Assembly (NCBI RefSeq): GCF_024679245.1
Contig: NC_090176.1
Span: 53,221,096 to 53,285,095 of the forward strand
DNA length: 64,000 nucleotides
Source of the DNA: Pseudorasbora parva
Taxonomy: Eukaryota > Chordata > Actinopteri > Cypriniformes > Gobionidae
Reading direction: 5' to 3'
The notes under the pieces are model-generated. The model was not told the DNA's origin. It did not search any database and worked only from the letters and a program-made list of their open reading frames with translations. The stretch's first letter is position 1. Every line of letters begins with the position of its first letter. This document shows, piece by piece, positions 1-12,527 of the stretch. Made by a program: the position numbers and the translations under genes.

Positions 1-318
1 AGAGCGTTACTCTAGAGCGTTACTCTAGAGCGTTCTCTGAGCGTTACTCTAGAGCGTTCTCTGAGCGTTACTCTAGAGCGTTCTCTGAGCGTTACTCTAG
101 AGCGTTCTCTGAGCGTTACTCTTGAGTGTTCTCTGAGCGTTACTGTAGAGCGTTCTCCGAGCGTTACTCTAGAGTGTTCTCTGAGCGTTACTGTAGAGTG
201 TTCTCTGAGCGTTACTCTAGAGTGTTCTCTGAGCGTTACTCTAGAGCGTTCTCTGAGCGTTACTCTTGAGTGTTCTCTGAGCGTTACTCTAGAGTGTTCT
301 CCGAGCGTTACTCTAGAG
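1..318. repeat. 24-bp minisatellite, left block
   Basis: Tandem copies of a 24-bp unit made of two diverged 12-bp halves, GAGCGTTACTCT and AGAGTGTTCTCT (or AGAGCGTTCTCT). The junction ACTCTAGAGT is palindromic and contains an XbaI site (TCTAGA). The array runs off the left window edge and is interrupted on the right by a hAT-like fragment. Open frames across it are a by-product of the 24-bp (8-codon) period and are not genes. Confidence 0.95.
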
Positions 319-638
319 CAGAGGTCACTAATAGGCGGACCGCGGTCCGGATCCGGACCCAGCCGCCCTTCTGTCCGGACCCGGACCAATAACCCATAAA
401 TTATTTACAATTATTTACTTTTGACGGAGCGTTTCTATTTTAATCCGGGCAGCTTTTTTAGCATCTATGGTAATGGTTTAGCGCGGCCCAGGAAACTCAC
501 AGACCAATAGCATGCGTTGTAAATCATGTCACGTGATGCTACTCAAGTCAGACAGCGAGAGAAACACACACACACACACAGGGAGAGACGAGACGAAAGA
601 GAGACAACGTTTCACATGGCGTGCTCTAAAAAAAGAAG
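319..638 (+). mobile_element. 5' end of a Charlie-like hAT transposon inside the minisatellite
   Basis: Non-repetitive sequence interrupts the 24-bp array. It opens with CAGAGGTCACTAATAGGCGG followed by a GC-rich, inverted-repeat-rich stretch (CGGTCCGGATCCGGACC). This resembles hAT termini of the CAGNGGTC...CGGNCCGCGG type. The preceding 8 bp CTCTAGAG could be half of an 8-bp target duplication. Near the end, an ATG at 616 opens a frame reading MACSKKR, similar to the start of hAT/ZBED-like transposases, but it runs into the minisatellite after about eight codons. A (CA)n tract lies at 567-580. The rest of the element is missing. The family call is inference from termini and context. Confidence 0.45.
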
Positions 639-3600
639 CGTTACTCTAGAGTGTTATCTGAGCGTTACTCTAGAGTGTTCTCTGAACGTTACTCTAGAGT
701 GTTCTCTGAGCGTTACTCTAGAGTGTTCTCTGAGCGTTACTCTAGAGCGTTCTCTGAGCGTTACTCTTGAGTGTTCTCTGAGCGTTACTGTAGAGCGTTC
801 TCCGAGCGTTACTCTAGAGTGTTCTCTGAGCGTTACTGTAGAGTGTTCTCTGAGCGTTACTCTTGAGTGTTCTCTGAGCGTTACTCTAGAGTGTTCTCCG
901 AGCGTTACTCTAGAGTGTTCTATGAGCGTTACTCTAGAGTGTTCTCTGAGTGTTACTCTAGAGTGTTCTCTGAGCGTTACTCTAGAGTGTTCTCTGAGCG
1001 TTACTCTTGAGTGTTCTCCGACCGTTACTCTAGAGCGTTCTCTGAGCGTTACTCTAGAGTGTTCTCCGAGCGTTACTCTTGAGTGTTCTCTGAGCGTTAC
1101 TCTAGAGTGTTCTCTAAGCGTTACTCTAGAGTGTTCTCTAAGCGTTACTCTAGAGCGTTCTCTGAGCGTTACTCTAGAGTGTTCTCTGAGCGTTACTCTA
1201 GACTGTTCTCTGAGCGTTACTTTTGAGTGTTCTCTGAGCGTTACTCTAGAGCGTTCTCTGAGCGTTACTCTAGAGCGTTCTCTGAGCGTTACTCTAGAGC
1301 GTTACTCTAGAGCGTTCTCTGAGCGTTACTCTAGAGCGTTCTCTGAGCGTTACTCTAGAGCGTTCTCTGAGCGTTACTCTAGAGCGTTCTCTGAGCGTTA
1401 CTCTTGAGTGTTCTCTGAGCGTTACTGTAGAGCGTTCTCCGAGCGTTACTCTAGAGTGTTCTCTGAGCGTTACTGTAGAGTGTTCTCTGAGCGTTACTCT
1501 AGAGTGTTCTCTGAGCGTTACTCTAGAGCGTTCTCTGAGCGTTACTCTTGAGTGTTCTCTGAGCGTTACTGTAGAGCGTTCTCCGAGCGTTACTCTAGAG
1601 TGTCCTCTGAGCGTTACTCTAGAGCGTTCTATGAGCGTTACTCTAGAGAGTTCTCTGAGCGTTACTCTAGAGTGTTCTCTGAGCGTTACTCTAGAGTGTT
1701 CTCTGAGCGTTACTCTAGAGCGTTCTCTGAGCGTTACTTTTGAGCGTTCTCTGAGCGTTACTCTTGAGTGTTCTCTGAGCGTTACTCTAGACTGTTCTCT
1801 GAGCGTTACTCTAGAGTGTTCTCTGAGTGTTACTCTAGAGTGTTCTCTGAGCGTTACTCTACAGTGTTCTCTGAACGTTACTCTAGAGTGTTCTCTGACC
1901 GTTACTCTAGAGCGTTCTCTGAGCGTTACTCTAGACTGTTCTCTGAGCGTTACTCTAGAGTGTTCTCAACGTTACTCTAGAGTGTTCTCTGAGCGTTACT
2001 CTAGAGTGTTCTCTGAGCGTTACTCTTGAGTGTTCTCTGAGCGTTACTCTAGAGTGTTCTCTGAGCGTTACTCTAGAGTGTTCTCTGAGCGTTACTCTAG
2101 AGTGTTCTCTGAGCGTTACTCTAGAGTGTTCTCTAAACGTTACTCTTGAGTGTTCTCTGAGCGTTACTCTAGTGTGTTCTCTGAGCGTTACTCTAGAGTG
2201 TTCTCTGAGCGTTACTCTTGAGTGTTCTCTGAGCGTTACTCTAGTGTGTTCTCTGAGCGTTACTCTAGAGTGTTCTCTGAGCGTTACTCTAGAGTGTTCT
2301 CTGAGCGTTACTCTAGAGTGTTCTCTGAGCGTTACTCTAGTGTGTTCTCTGAGCATTACTCTAGTGTGTTCTCTGAGCGTTACTCTAGAGCGTTCTCTGA
2401 GCGTTACTCTAGAGCGTTCTCTGAGCGTTACTCTAGTGTGTTCTCTGAGCGTTACTCTAGAGCGTTCTCTGAGCGTTACTCTAGTGTGTTCTCTGAGCGT
2501 TACTCTAGAGTGTTCTCTGAGCGTTACTCTAGTGCGTTCTCTGAGCGTTACTCTAGAGCGTTCTCTGAGCGTTACTCTAGAGTGTTCTCTGAGCGTTACT
2601 CTAGAGCGTTCTCTGAGCGTTACTCTAGAGTGTTCTCTGAGCGTTACTCTAGAGTGTTCTCTGAGCGTTACTCTAGAGCGTTCTCTGAGCGTTACTCTAG
2701 AGCGTTCTCTGAGCGTTACTCTAGAGTGTTCTCTGAGCGTTACTCTAGAGTGTTCTCTGAGCGTTACTCTAGAGTGTTCTCTGAGCGTTACTCTAGAGCG
2801 TTCTCTGAGCGTTACTCTAGAGCGTTCTCTGAGCGTTACTCTAGAGCGTTCTCTGAGCGTTACTCTAGAGCGTTCTCTGAGCGTTACTCTAGAGTGTTCT
2901 CTGAGCGTTACTCTAGAGTGTTCTCTGAACGTTACTCTAGAGTGTTCTCTGAGCGTTACTCTAGAGTGTTCTCTGAGCGTTACTCTAGAGTGTTCTCTGA
3001 GCGTTACTCTAGTGTGTTCTCTGAGCATTACTCTAGTGTGTTCTCTGAGCGTTACTCTAGAGCGTTCTCTGAGCGTTACTCTAGAGCGTTCTCTGAGCGT
3101 TACTCTAGTGTGTTCTCTGAGCGTTACTCTAGAGCGTTCTCTGAGCGTTACTCTAGTGTGTTCTCTGAGCGTTACTCTAGAGTGTTCTCTGAGCGTTACT
3201 CTAGTGCGTTCTCTGAGCGTTACTCTAGAGTGTTCTCTGAGCGTTACTCTAGAGTGTTCTCTGAGCGTTACTCTAGAGCGTTCTCTGAGCGTTACTCTAG
3301 AGTGTTCTCTGAGCGTTACTCTAGAGTGTTCTCTGAGCGTTACTCTAGAGCGTTCTCTGAGCGTTACTCTAGAGTGTTCTCTGAGCGTTACTCTTGAGTG
3401 TTCTCTGAGCGTTACTCTAGTGTGTTCTCTGAGCGTTACTCTAGAGTGTTCTCTGAGCGTTACTCTAGAGTGTTCTCTGAGCGTTACTCTTGAGTGTTCT
3501 CTGAGCGTTACTCTAGTGTGTTCTCTGAGCGTTACTCTAGAGTGTTCTCTGAGCGTTACTCTAGAGTGTTCTCTGAGCGTTACTCTAGTGTGTTCTCTGA

Positions 3601-6351
3601 GCGTTACTCTAGTGTGTTCTCTGAGCGTTACTCTAGAGTGTTCTCTGAGCGTTACTCTAGAGTGTTCTCTGAGCGTTACTCTAGAGTGTTCTCTGAGCGT
3701 TACTCTAGTGTGTTCTCTGAGCGTTACTCTAGTGTGTTCTCTGAGCGTTACTCTAGAGTGTTCTCTGAGCGTTACTCTAGAGCGTTCTCTGAGCGTTACT
3801 CTAGAGCGTTCTCTGAGCGTTACTCTTGAGTGTTCTCTGAGCGTTACTCTAGTGTGTTCTCTGAGCGTTACTCTAGTGTGTTCTCTGAGCGTTACTCTAG
3901 AGTGTTCTCTGAGCGTTACTCTAGAGTGTTCTCTGAGCGTTACTCTAGAGTGTTCTCTGAGCGTTACTCTTGAGTGTTCTCTGAGCGTTACTCTAGTGTG
4001 TTCTCTGAGCGTTACTCTAGAGTGTTCTCTGAGCGTTACTCTAGAGTGTTCTCTGAGCGTTACTCTAGAGTGTTCTCTGAGCGTTACTCTAGAGTGTTCT
4101 CTGAGCGTTACTCTAGAGTGTTCTCTGAGCGTTACTCTAGTGTGTTCTCTGAGCGTTACTCTAGTGTGTTCTCTGAGCGTTACTCTAGAGTGTTCTCTGA
4201 GCGTTACTCTAGAGTGTTCTCTGAGCGTTACTCTAGAGCGTTCTCTGAGCGTTACTCTAGAGTGTTCTCTGAGCGTTACTCTAGAGTGTTCTCTGAGCGT
4301 TACTCTAGTGTGTTCTCTGAGCGTTACTCTAGAGAGTTCTCTGAGCGTTACTCTAGAGTGTTCTCTGAGCGTTACTCTAGAGCGTTCAGTGAGCGTTACT
4401 CTAGAGCGTTCAGTGAGCGTTACTCTAGAGTGTTCTCTGAGCGTTACTCTAGTGTGTTCTCTGAGCGTTACTCTAGAGAGTTCTCTGAGCGTTACTCTAG
4501 AGTGTTCTCTGAGCGTTACTCTAGAGAGTTCTCTGAGCGTTACTCTAGAGCGTTACTCTAGAGCGTTTCTCTGAGCGTTACTCTAGAGCGTTCTCTGAGC
4601 GTTACTCTAGAGTGTTCTCTGAGCGTTACTCTAGAGTGTTCTCTGAGCGTTACTCTAGAGTGTTCTCTGAGCGTTACTCTAGAGTGTTCTCTGAGCGTTA
4701 CTCTTGAGCGTTCTCTGAGCGTTACTCTAGAGTGTTCTCTGAGCGTTACTCTAGAGGGTTCTCTGAGCGTTACTCTAGAGCGTTCTCTGAGCGTTACTCT
4801 AGAGCGTTCTCTGAGCGTTACTCTAGAGTGTTCTCTGAGCGTTACTCTAGAGTGTTCTCTGAGCGTTACTCTAGAGTGTTCTCTGAGCGTTACTCTAGAG
4901 CGTTCTCTGAGCGTTACTCTAGAGTGTTCTCTGAGCGTTACTCTAGAGTGTTCTCTGAGCGTTACTCTAGTGTGTTCTCTGAGCGTTACTCTAGTGTGTT
5001 CTCTGAGCGTTACTCTAGAGTGTTCTCTGAGCGTTACTCTAGAGTTTTCTCTGAGCGTTACTCTAGTGTGTTCTCTGAGCGTTACTCTAGAGCGTTCTCT
5101 GAGCGTTACTCTAGTGTGTTCTCTGAGCGTTACTCTAGAGTGTTCTCTGAGCGTTACTCTAGTGCGTTCTCTGAGCGTTACTCTAGAGCGTTCTCTGAGC
5201 GTTACTCTAGAGCGTTCTCTGAGCGTTACTCTAGAGCGTTCTCTGAGCGTTACTCTAGAGTGTTCTCTGAGCGTTACTCTAGAGCGTTCTCTGAGCGTTA
5301 CTCTAGAGTGTTCTCTGAGCGTTACTCTAGAGTGTTCTCTGAGCGTTACTCTAGAGCGTTCTCTGAGCGTTACTCTAGAGCGTTCTCTGAGCGTTACTCT
5401 TGAGCGTTCTCTGAGCGTTACTCTAGAGTGTTCTCTGAGCGTTACTCTAGAGTGTTCTCTGAGCGTTACTCTAGAGCGTTCTCTGAGCGTTACTCTAGAG
5501 CGTTCTCTGAGTGTTACTCTAGTGTGTTCTCTGAGCGTTACTCTAGAGAGTTCTCTGAGCGTTACTCTAGAGTGTTCTCTGAGCGTTACTCTAGAGTGTT
5601 CTCTGAGCGTTACTCTAGAGTGTTCTCTGAGCGTTACTCTAGAGTGTTCTCTGAGCGTTACTCTAGTGTGTTCTCTGAGCGTTACTCTAGAGAGTTCTCT
5701 GAGCGTTACTCTAGAGTGTTCTCTGAGCGTTACTCTAGAGCGTTCAGTGAGCGTTACTCTAGAGCGTTCAGTGAGCGTTACTCTAGAGTGTTCTCTGAGC
5801 GTTACTCTAGTGTGTTCTCTGAGCGTTACTCTAGAGAGTTCTCTGAGCGTTACTCTAGAGTGTTCTCTGAGCGTTACTCTAGAGAGTTCTCTGAGCGTTA
5901 CTCTAGAGCGTTACTCTAGAGCGTTTCTCTGAGCGTTACTCTAGAGCGTTCTCTGAGCGTTACTCTAGAGTGTTCTCTGAGCGTTACTCTAGAGTGTTCT
6001 CTGAGCGTTACTCTAGAGTGTTCTCTGAGCGTTACTCTAGAGTGTTCTCTGAGCGTTACTCTTGAGCGTTCTCTGAGCGTTACTCTAGAGTGTTCTCTGA
6101 GCGTTACTCTAGAGGGTTCTCTGAGCGTTACTCTAGAGCGTTCTCTGAGCGTTACTCTAGAGCGTTCTCTGAGCGTTACTCTAGAGTGTTCTCTGAGCGT
6201 TACTCTAGAGTGTTCTCTGAGCGTTACTCTAGAGTGTTCTCTGAGCGTTACTCTAGAGCGTTCTCTGAGCGTTACTCTAGAGAGTTCTCTGAGCGTTACT
6301 CTAGAGTGTTCTCTGAGCGTTACTCTAGAGCGTTCAGTGAGCGTTACTCCT
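633..6351. repeat. 24-bp minisatellite, main block with higher-order duplications
   Basis: About 5.7 kb of the 24-bp unit (GAGCGTTACTCT + AGAGNGTTCTCT). Variants form haplotype-like strings (AGAGTG, AGTGTG, AGAGCG, AGAGAG). Rare variants show higher-order structure. The GAGCATT variant recurs at 2351 and 3023 (672 bp = 28 units). A CAGT-for-CTCT variant (4387/5745), a 14-bp length anomaly (4547/5905) and an AGAGGG variant (4753/6111) all recur at exactly 1,358 bp. The unit length is a multiple of three, so several frames stay open for hundreds of codons (peptide SVTLECSL). No start context, splice sites or family similarity supports coding. The end near 6351 is abrupt. Confidence 0.95.
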
Positions 6352-7039
6352 GAAAGATAACTTTTTAACCAGATAACTTAGAACAAATTTTCTATTAATA
6401 TTACTGGAAGAACGTTTGTTCATAATGTTGAGAGAACCTTGCTAGAACGTCCTGAAAAAGATTCCTGTTAGCTGGGTCACAAATGATCGCCTCTGTTCTT
6501 ACATTAAAAGTAAGGTAGATATTTCTGTGGAGCTGGGGTTGTTTGTCAGAATAAGTCTGTGTGCATAAATGATTTACTCAGTCAATGCATGCACTGAGCC
6601 TCCAGGACGTCAGAATGCCACTGTCCTCAACACAATATAACTTGCATCATTCAGAAATTGTCTATGATAATAATGCTCAGCTAAATTATTAAAGCACGCT
6701 TGCTTAATGAAACTGCAGCACACATGGAGGATGTCAGTCCACATTATGATGTATATTTATGAGTTTGTTTGCTGTAGCTGCGAGCAGCGAGCGCTTGCTG
6801 TTCTGACATTTCCATCAGCTGGACTCTCACTGCTCATGTGTGGCGGCGTGGTGGAATACATTCCTTCCTCATTTCCTCGTTTATTAACTCTTGGTGTAAG
6901 TAGCTGTTAAAATACACACAGTCTGGCGGTAAGAAGAGCAGCATGAGATGGAATAGATTTTAGATTAGAACACAGCTGATGTTTAAGACGTTTATTGTGA
7001 CCCCAGATTCCTCTTATTGGTCTGATGGATTAAATTATC
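6352..7039. other. Intergenic; possible source sequence of the minisatellite
   Basis: No gene seen. The first 120 bp hold degenerate AACGTT-type motifs (GAACGTTTGTTC, GAGAGAACCTTGC, TAGAACGTCCTG) spaced much like the 24-bp units. They may be the progenitor or decayed edge of the array, possibly part of a DNA transposon end. The remainder is AT-rich with only short chance frames. Confidence 0.5.
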
Positions 7040-7406
7040 TTTTATTATTAAAGACCCGACTGAGTCTGGTTTCTCCTAAGGTTTATTTTTCTCCATCATG
7101 CCCTGATGGAGTTTTGGTTCCTTGGGTCGCCTTTGGATTGGCTTGCTCAGTTGGGGACACTAAATGTTCAACTAATTATCCAAATAAATGTAATTACTAA
7201 ACTAAATTAATTATATCAACTAAATTACTGATCTGCCTGCATTGACACTATACGATAACTGATGACTGATAATTGAAATGAGCTGATGACATCACCGTTT
7301 TCTCCAGAGCGGCTGCACAGACGAATCACAATCTGTTGCATTATTTTCCTGTTTAACACTGTGAAGCTGCTTTAAAACAATCGACATTGTAAAAAGCGCT
7401 GTATAT
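7040..7406 (+). mobile_element. Non-LTR retroelement 3' part (SINE/LINE tail), copy 1
   Basis: Shares blocks with three other places in the window (about 19.8, 45.9 and 61.5 kb): GCTCAGTTGGGGACACTAA, ACTGATCTGCC, then TCCTGTTTAACACTGTGAAG and an AAAAAGCGCTGTATA 3' end. The GCGCTATATA-type end followed by a simple repeat is typical of fish LINE/SINE 3' tails. It carries no coding capacity. The 3' end leads directly into the CTG array. Family assignment is inference. Confidence 0.65.
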
Positions 7407-10353
7407 GTTATTGCTGCTGCTGCTGTTATTGCTGCTGCTGTTATTGCTGCTGCTGCTGTTATTGCTGCTGCTGCTGCTGTTATTGCTGCTGCTGCTGCTG
7501 TTATTGCTGCTGCTGCTGCTGCTGTTATTGCTGCTGCTGTTATTGCTGCTTCTGCTGCTGTTATTGCTGCTGCTGCTGCTGCTGCTGTTATTGCTGCTGC
7601 TGTTATTGCTGCTGCTGCTGCTGCTGCTGATGGTGTTATTGCTGCTGCTGTTATTGCTGCTGCTGCTGCTGTTATTGCTGCTGCTGCTGCTGTTATTGCT
7701 GCTGCTGCTGTTATTGCTGCTGCTGTTATTGCTGCTGCTGCTGCTGCTGGTGTTATTGCTGCTGTTATTGCTGCTGCTGTTATTGCTGCTGCTGCTGTTA
7801 TTGCTGCTGCTGCTGCTGCTGGTGTTATTGCTGCTGCTGCTGCTGCTGGTGTTATTGCTGCTGCTGCTGTTATTGCTGCTGCTGCTGCTGTTATTGCTGC
7901 TGCTGTTGCTGTTATTGCTGCTGCTGCTGTTATTGCTGCTGCTGTTATTGCTGCTGCTGCTGCTGCTGTTATTGCTGCTGCTGCTGTTATTGCTGCTGCT
8001 GCTGTTATTGCTGCTGCTGCTGCTGCTGTTATTGCTGCTGCTGCTGTTATTGCTGCTGCTGCTGCTGCTGTTATTGCTGCTGCTGCTGTTATTGCTGCTG
8101 CTGCTGTTATTGCTGCTGCTGCTGTTATTGCTGCTGCTGCTGTTATTGCTGCTGCTGCTGCTGCTGTTATTGCTGCTGCTGCTGTTATTGCTGCTGCTGC
8201 TGCTGCTGTTATTGCTGCTGCTGCTGTTATTGCTGCTGCTGCTGTTATTGCTGCTGCTGCTGTTATTGCTGCTGCTGCTGTTATTGCTGCTGCTGCTGTT
8301 ATTGCTGCTGCTGCTGCTGCTGTTATTGCTGCTGCTGCTGTTATTGCTGCTGCTGCTGCTGCTGTTATTGCTGCTGCTGCTGTTATTGCTGCTTCTTCTG
8401 TTATTGCTGCTGCTGCTGCTGTTATTGCTGCTGCTGCTGTTATTGCTGCTTCTTCTGTTATTGCTGCTGCTGCTGTCATTGATTCTGCTTCTGTTATTGC
8501 TGCTGCTGCTGCTGTTATTGCTGCTGTTATTGCTGCTGTTACTGATGCTGCTGTTATTGCTGCTTCTTCTGTTATTGCTGCTGCTGCTGCTGCTGTCACT
8601 GATTCTGCTTCTGTTATTGCTGCTGTTATTGCTGCTGCTGTTATTGCTGCTTTCTCTGTTATTGCTGCTGCTGTCATTGCTGCTGTCACTGCTGCTGATG
8701 TTATTGCTGCTGCTGCTGTTGTTGCTGCTGTTACTGCTGCTGCTGTTATTGCTGCTGCTGTTATTGCTGCTGTTACTGCTGCTGCTGCTGCTGCTATTGC
8801 TGCTGTTACTGCTGCTGCAGCTGTTATTGCTTCTTCTTCTGTTATTTCTGCTGCTATTCTTATTGCTGGTGCTGCTGCTGTTACTGCTGCTGCTGCTGCG
8901 GTTATTGCTGCTTCTTCTCTTATTGTTGCTGCTGCTGTTATTGCTGGTGCTGCTACTGCTGCTGCTGTTATTGCTGCTTCTTCTGTTATTGCAGCTGCTG
9001 CTGCTGCTGTTATTGCTGCTGCTTTTACTGCTGCTTCTGTTATTCCTGCTGCTGGTGTTATTGCTGTTGCTGTTATTGCTGCTGCTATTGCTGCTGTTAC
9101 TGCAGCTGCAGTTATTGCTGCTGCTTCTGTTATTCCTGCTGCTGATGTTATTGCTGCTGCTGCTCTTATTGCTTCTGTTGCTGTTATTGCTGCTGCTTTT
9201 ATTGCTGCTGCTGTTGTTGCTGCTGCTGTTATTGCTGCTTCTGTTGTTCCTGTTGCTGTTATTCCTTCTGCTGTTATTGCTGCTGCTGCTGTTATTGCTG
9301 TTGCTGTTATTGCTGCTGTTGTTATTGCTGCTGCTGGTATTGCTGCTGCTGTTATTGCTGCTGTTGTTGTTATTGCTGCTGCTGGTATTGCTGCTGCTGT
9401 TATTTCTACTGCTGTTATTGCTGCTGTTGTTATTGATGCTGTTATTGCTGCTGCTGTTATAGCTGCTGCTCTTATTGCTGCTTCTGCTGCTGTTATTGCT
9501 GTTATTGCTGCTGCTGCTGTTATTGATGCTGCTGTTATTGCTGCAGCTGTTATTGATGCTGGTGTTATTGCTGCTATTATTGCTGATACTGCTGTTACTG
9601 CTGCTGCTGCTGCTACTTTTACTGCTGCTGCTGTTTTTGCTGCTGTTATTGCTTATACTGCTGTTATTGCTGCTGCTGTTTTTGCTGCTGTTGCTGTTAT
9701 TGCTGCTGCTGCTGTTGTTGTTGCTGCTGTTATTGCTGCTGCTGCTGTTATTGCTGCTGCTGCTGTTGTTATTTCTGCTACTGCTCTTATTGCTGCTGCT
9801 GCTGCTGCTGTTATTGCTGCTGCTGTTATTGCTGATACTGCTGTTATTGCTGCGGCTGCTGCTGCTGTTATTGCTGCTGCTGTTTTTGCTGCTGTTGCTG
9901 TTATTGCTGCTGCTGCTGGTGTTGTTTTTGCTGTTATTGCTGCTGCTGCTGTTATTTCTGCTGCTGTTATTTCTGCTACTGCTCTTATTGCTGCTGCTGC
10001 TTTTATTGCTGCTGCTGTTATTTCTGCTACTGCTCTTATTGCTGCTACTGCTCTTATTGCTGCTGCTGCTGCCGTTATTTCTGCTGCTGCTGTTATTGCT
10101 GCTGCTGCTGTTATTGCTGCTGCTGTTATTTCTCCTACTCCTCTTATTGCTGCTACTGCTCTTATTGCTGCTGCTGCTGCCGTTATTTCTGCTGCTGCTG
10201 TTATTGCTGCTGCTGCTGTTATTGCTGCTGCTGTTATTGCTGCTGCTGTTATTTCTGCTACTGCTCTTATTGCTGCTGCTGCTGCTGCTGCTGCTGTTAT
10301 TGCTGCTGCTGTTTTTGCTGCTGCTGCTGCTGTTTTTGCTGCTGCTGCTGCTG
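7407..10353. repeat. 2.9-kb CTG/TTATTG trinucleotide array
   Basis: Runs of (CTG)3-7 separated by TTATTG, later with GTTACTG, CTTCTTCTG and TTTTTG variants. The left half is more regular; the right half is diverged. Everything stays in 3-bp register, so frames are open for hundreds of codons as poly-Leu (+), or poly-Ala and Ser/Asn (-). These are artefacts of the repeat. The array begins exactly at the 3' end of the preceding retroelement, so it probably grew from its simple-repeat tail. CTG/CAG arrays are hairpin-prone and length-unstable. Confidence 0.95.
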
Positions 10354-12467
10354 TAGAGCAAGCTCGGGACTTTCTACTGCCAATACACACACGACAGGCT
10401 GCTGCTTTGCAATATACTCTACATTAATTACCCATAGCAGATCTATACCAGTGGAGCTGGGGATGGGGAAGAGCTGCAACTGATACAGCAAATGCTGACC
10501 TAATAGTTAAAGGTTGAGCAGAGAACAAATCAGCTGTGCCCTATAGAGAATGATGTGATTGTAAAATGGCTGAGTTAAGGACCAAAACAGGGAGTTTCAT
10601 CTCATAACTTTGTATTTCATTTATAAGCAGTTCATTGTTCAGCTCAATTTGGTTCAATAAGTGTCAGTATTGCATCAATTATGAAATGAGCTTGAGTCAC
10701 GTGTAAAGCAGTTCTCCGTAAAGCAGCTGTGCACTCAAAAAAATGTTTTTGCAAGCAACAAATGTATGGATTCATATTTTTTGCTTTGTTTGAATCCCCG
10801 TTAGAGATGCCTAAAGCTCATGCTTATTTTTATACTTTATTCAGCACATTTCCTGTTGCATAGTTACAGTCCAAATATTTTCATCCACACACACATTTCT
10901 CCATCACTCATTTTTAGGCAAACATTATGACAATAAATAAATACATTAACAGAGCAGGCTGTGCCAGTATAGTCCTTTTCTTGCTTTTCTTTCATAGCTT
11001 ATACAACTGTTCTTTTTCCAAACATATGCGTATTTGTGCACGTTTAAAATCAATAAAAACAAAATGATATAAAACCGCATAAAATATGACCTCTAAAGGT
11101 TTAGTTTCTTTCATTATTTGCTGAAAATAGAAAAATGACTTCATTTGAAGTTCCTGTTTTGTGAAAAGTGCCTTATGAATAAAATATGGCGAGTGTATGT
11201 CTCTGCTCTCCAGCGCAGCTTTAAAGAGCCTTCTTATACTTGGATGATATTTCTGGTGTTACCTCATATTCATCTGCATCGCTTATTCTAGTCAGAATGG
11301 AGATCGGATAGCACAGAATCTTTCCCATTCTTGTTATACTTCAGGCCCAGCGGTGTCAGGCTTTTCCGGGTTAGAATTATCCAGCGTGACAGATTGAGGC
11401 TGAGAATGTCTCAGGTAAAGACGAGCTGTTCCATCTTCATGACCTTGGGTAAAATACTCCACATCTCCTTCAGATTAGAGGAGATTATAATCATTGCAGA
11501 AGAATAATCTCTGGCTGTAGAAACCGAACGCTGGAACATCACCTTCGAGTGTTTTGCTGAACACACACCCTTTAGCTGGAAGCTTCACCATTTTGGGCTC
11601 AGTAAAACTGTCTCTTGTGTTCACTTAAGCTGCATATATCGGCTCATAACTCCATAAAGCAGTGTAATATTCCTCCAGTAGATCATCTGTTCTCTGTGTG
11701 AATATACAGTAAAGTGTGATTTATTCCTGTGATCATCATCATCATCATTACTCTTCATGATCCTTCACTAATCATTCTCATAATTAAACGTAATTGTATC
11801 AAAGCTCATGTTCAGGGAGGAAGAAGGCGAATATTAAACAACTTAAAATAAACATGAACAAAAATTAAATGAGCGATTGCGGCACATAAACATAATAAAA
11901 ACCACTCATATCACAGTAACGTTAATTTGTGTGCGGTCGGATTGCTTTCCATCGGCTGTCCATCGGCACGCTACGCCTTTGTTATTGTTTAGAATAAGCG
12001 GAAAAACTTACACACTGTGCCTTTAAACTAAAGTCAATTAGAAATGTTGTCTTGGCAACTATTAAAGAATTAAAGAAGTTTTTTAATATAATTTTATGCA
12101 GCATTTATTGCAAGGAACACTTTTTTTTGTTGTGGTTTTAGTTTGACTTAACCATAATACTCATGTTTTACTTTGTGACGTTCTATCAATAAAAGTTTAA
12201 CAAAAAGAAATCCTCCTGAGCCCAAACCTCTGAACATCTAATCAGCAGTAAATGTGTGTGTTGTGTTTGACTTTATTCTGAAGTCTGTATTCAGTCTTTA
12301 TATAACTCCTGATTATAGGCTTTTCCTTAAGCCGTGTTTGAGAGTAATTGACTTCAGTCTTCAGCCGCTGGAACACTATTAGCACTTTGACATGTCATCG
12401 TCTGGCAGTTATCAGCTGACAGCAGCTGCGGGATCAAGGCCTTCCTCTCTGACGGACTCCAGCGAGG

Positions 12468-12469
<2 letters not shown>
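10354..12469. other. Intergenic, no gene seen
   Basis: About 2.1 kb of AT-rich sequence without a credible coding frame, RNA gene or complete transposon. A short (ATC)n run lies at 11736-11748. I see no CpG island or splice-site pair. Confidence 0.6.

Positions 12470-12527
<58 letters not shown>

Noticed and set aside
2172..4574. 800-codon frame with an SVTLECSL peptide repeat
   Set aside because: The 24-bp unit is a multiple of three, so frames stay open in several phases and on both strands; no splice sites, start context or family similarity.
7353..10361. Poly-Leu, poly-Ala and Ser/Asn-rich proteins of up to 1,002 residues
   Set aside because: Translations of the CTG/TTATTG array; the flanking unique sequence contributes no domain.
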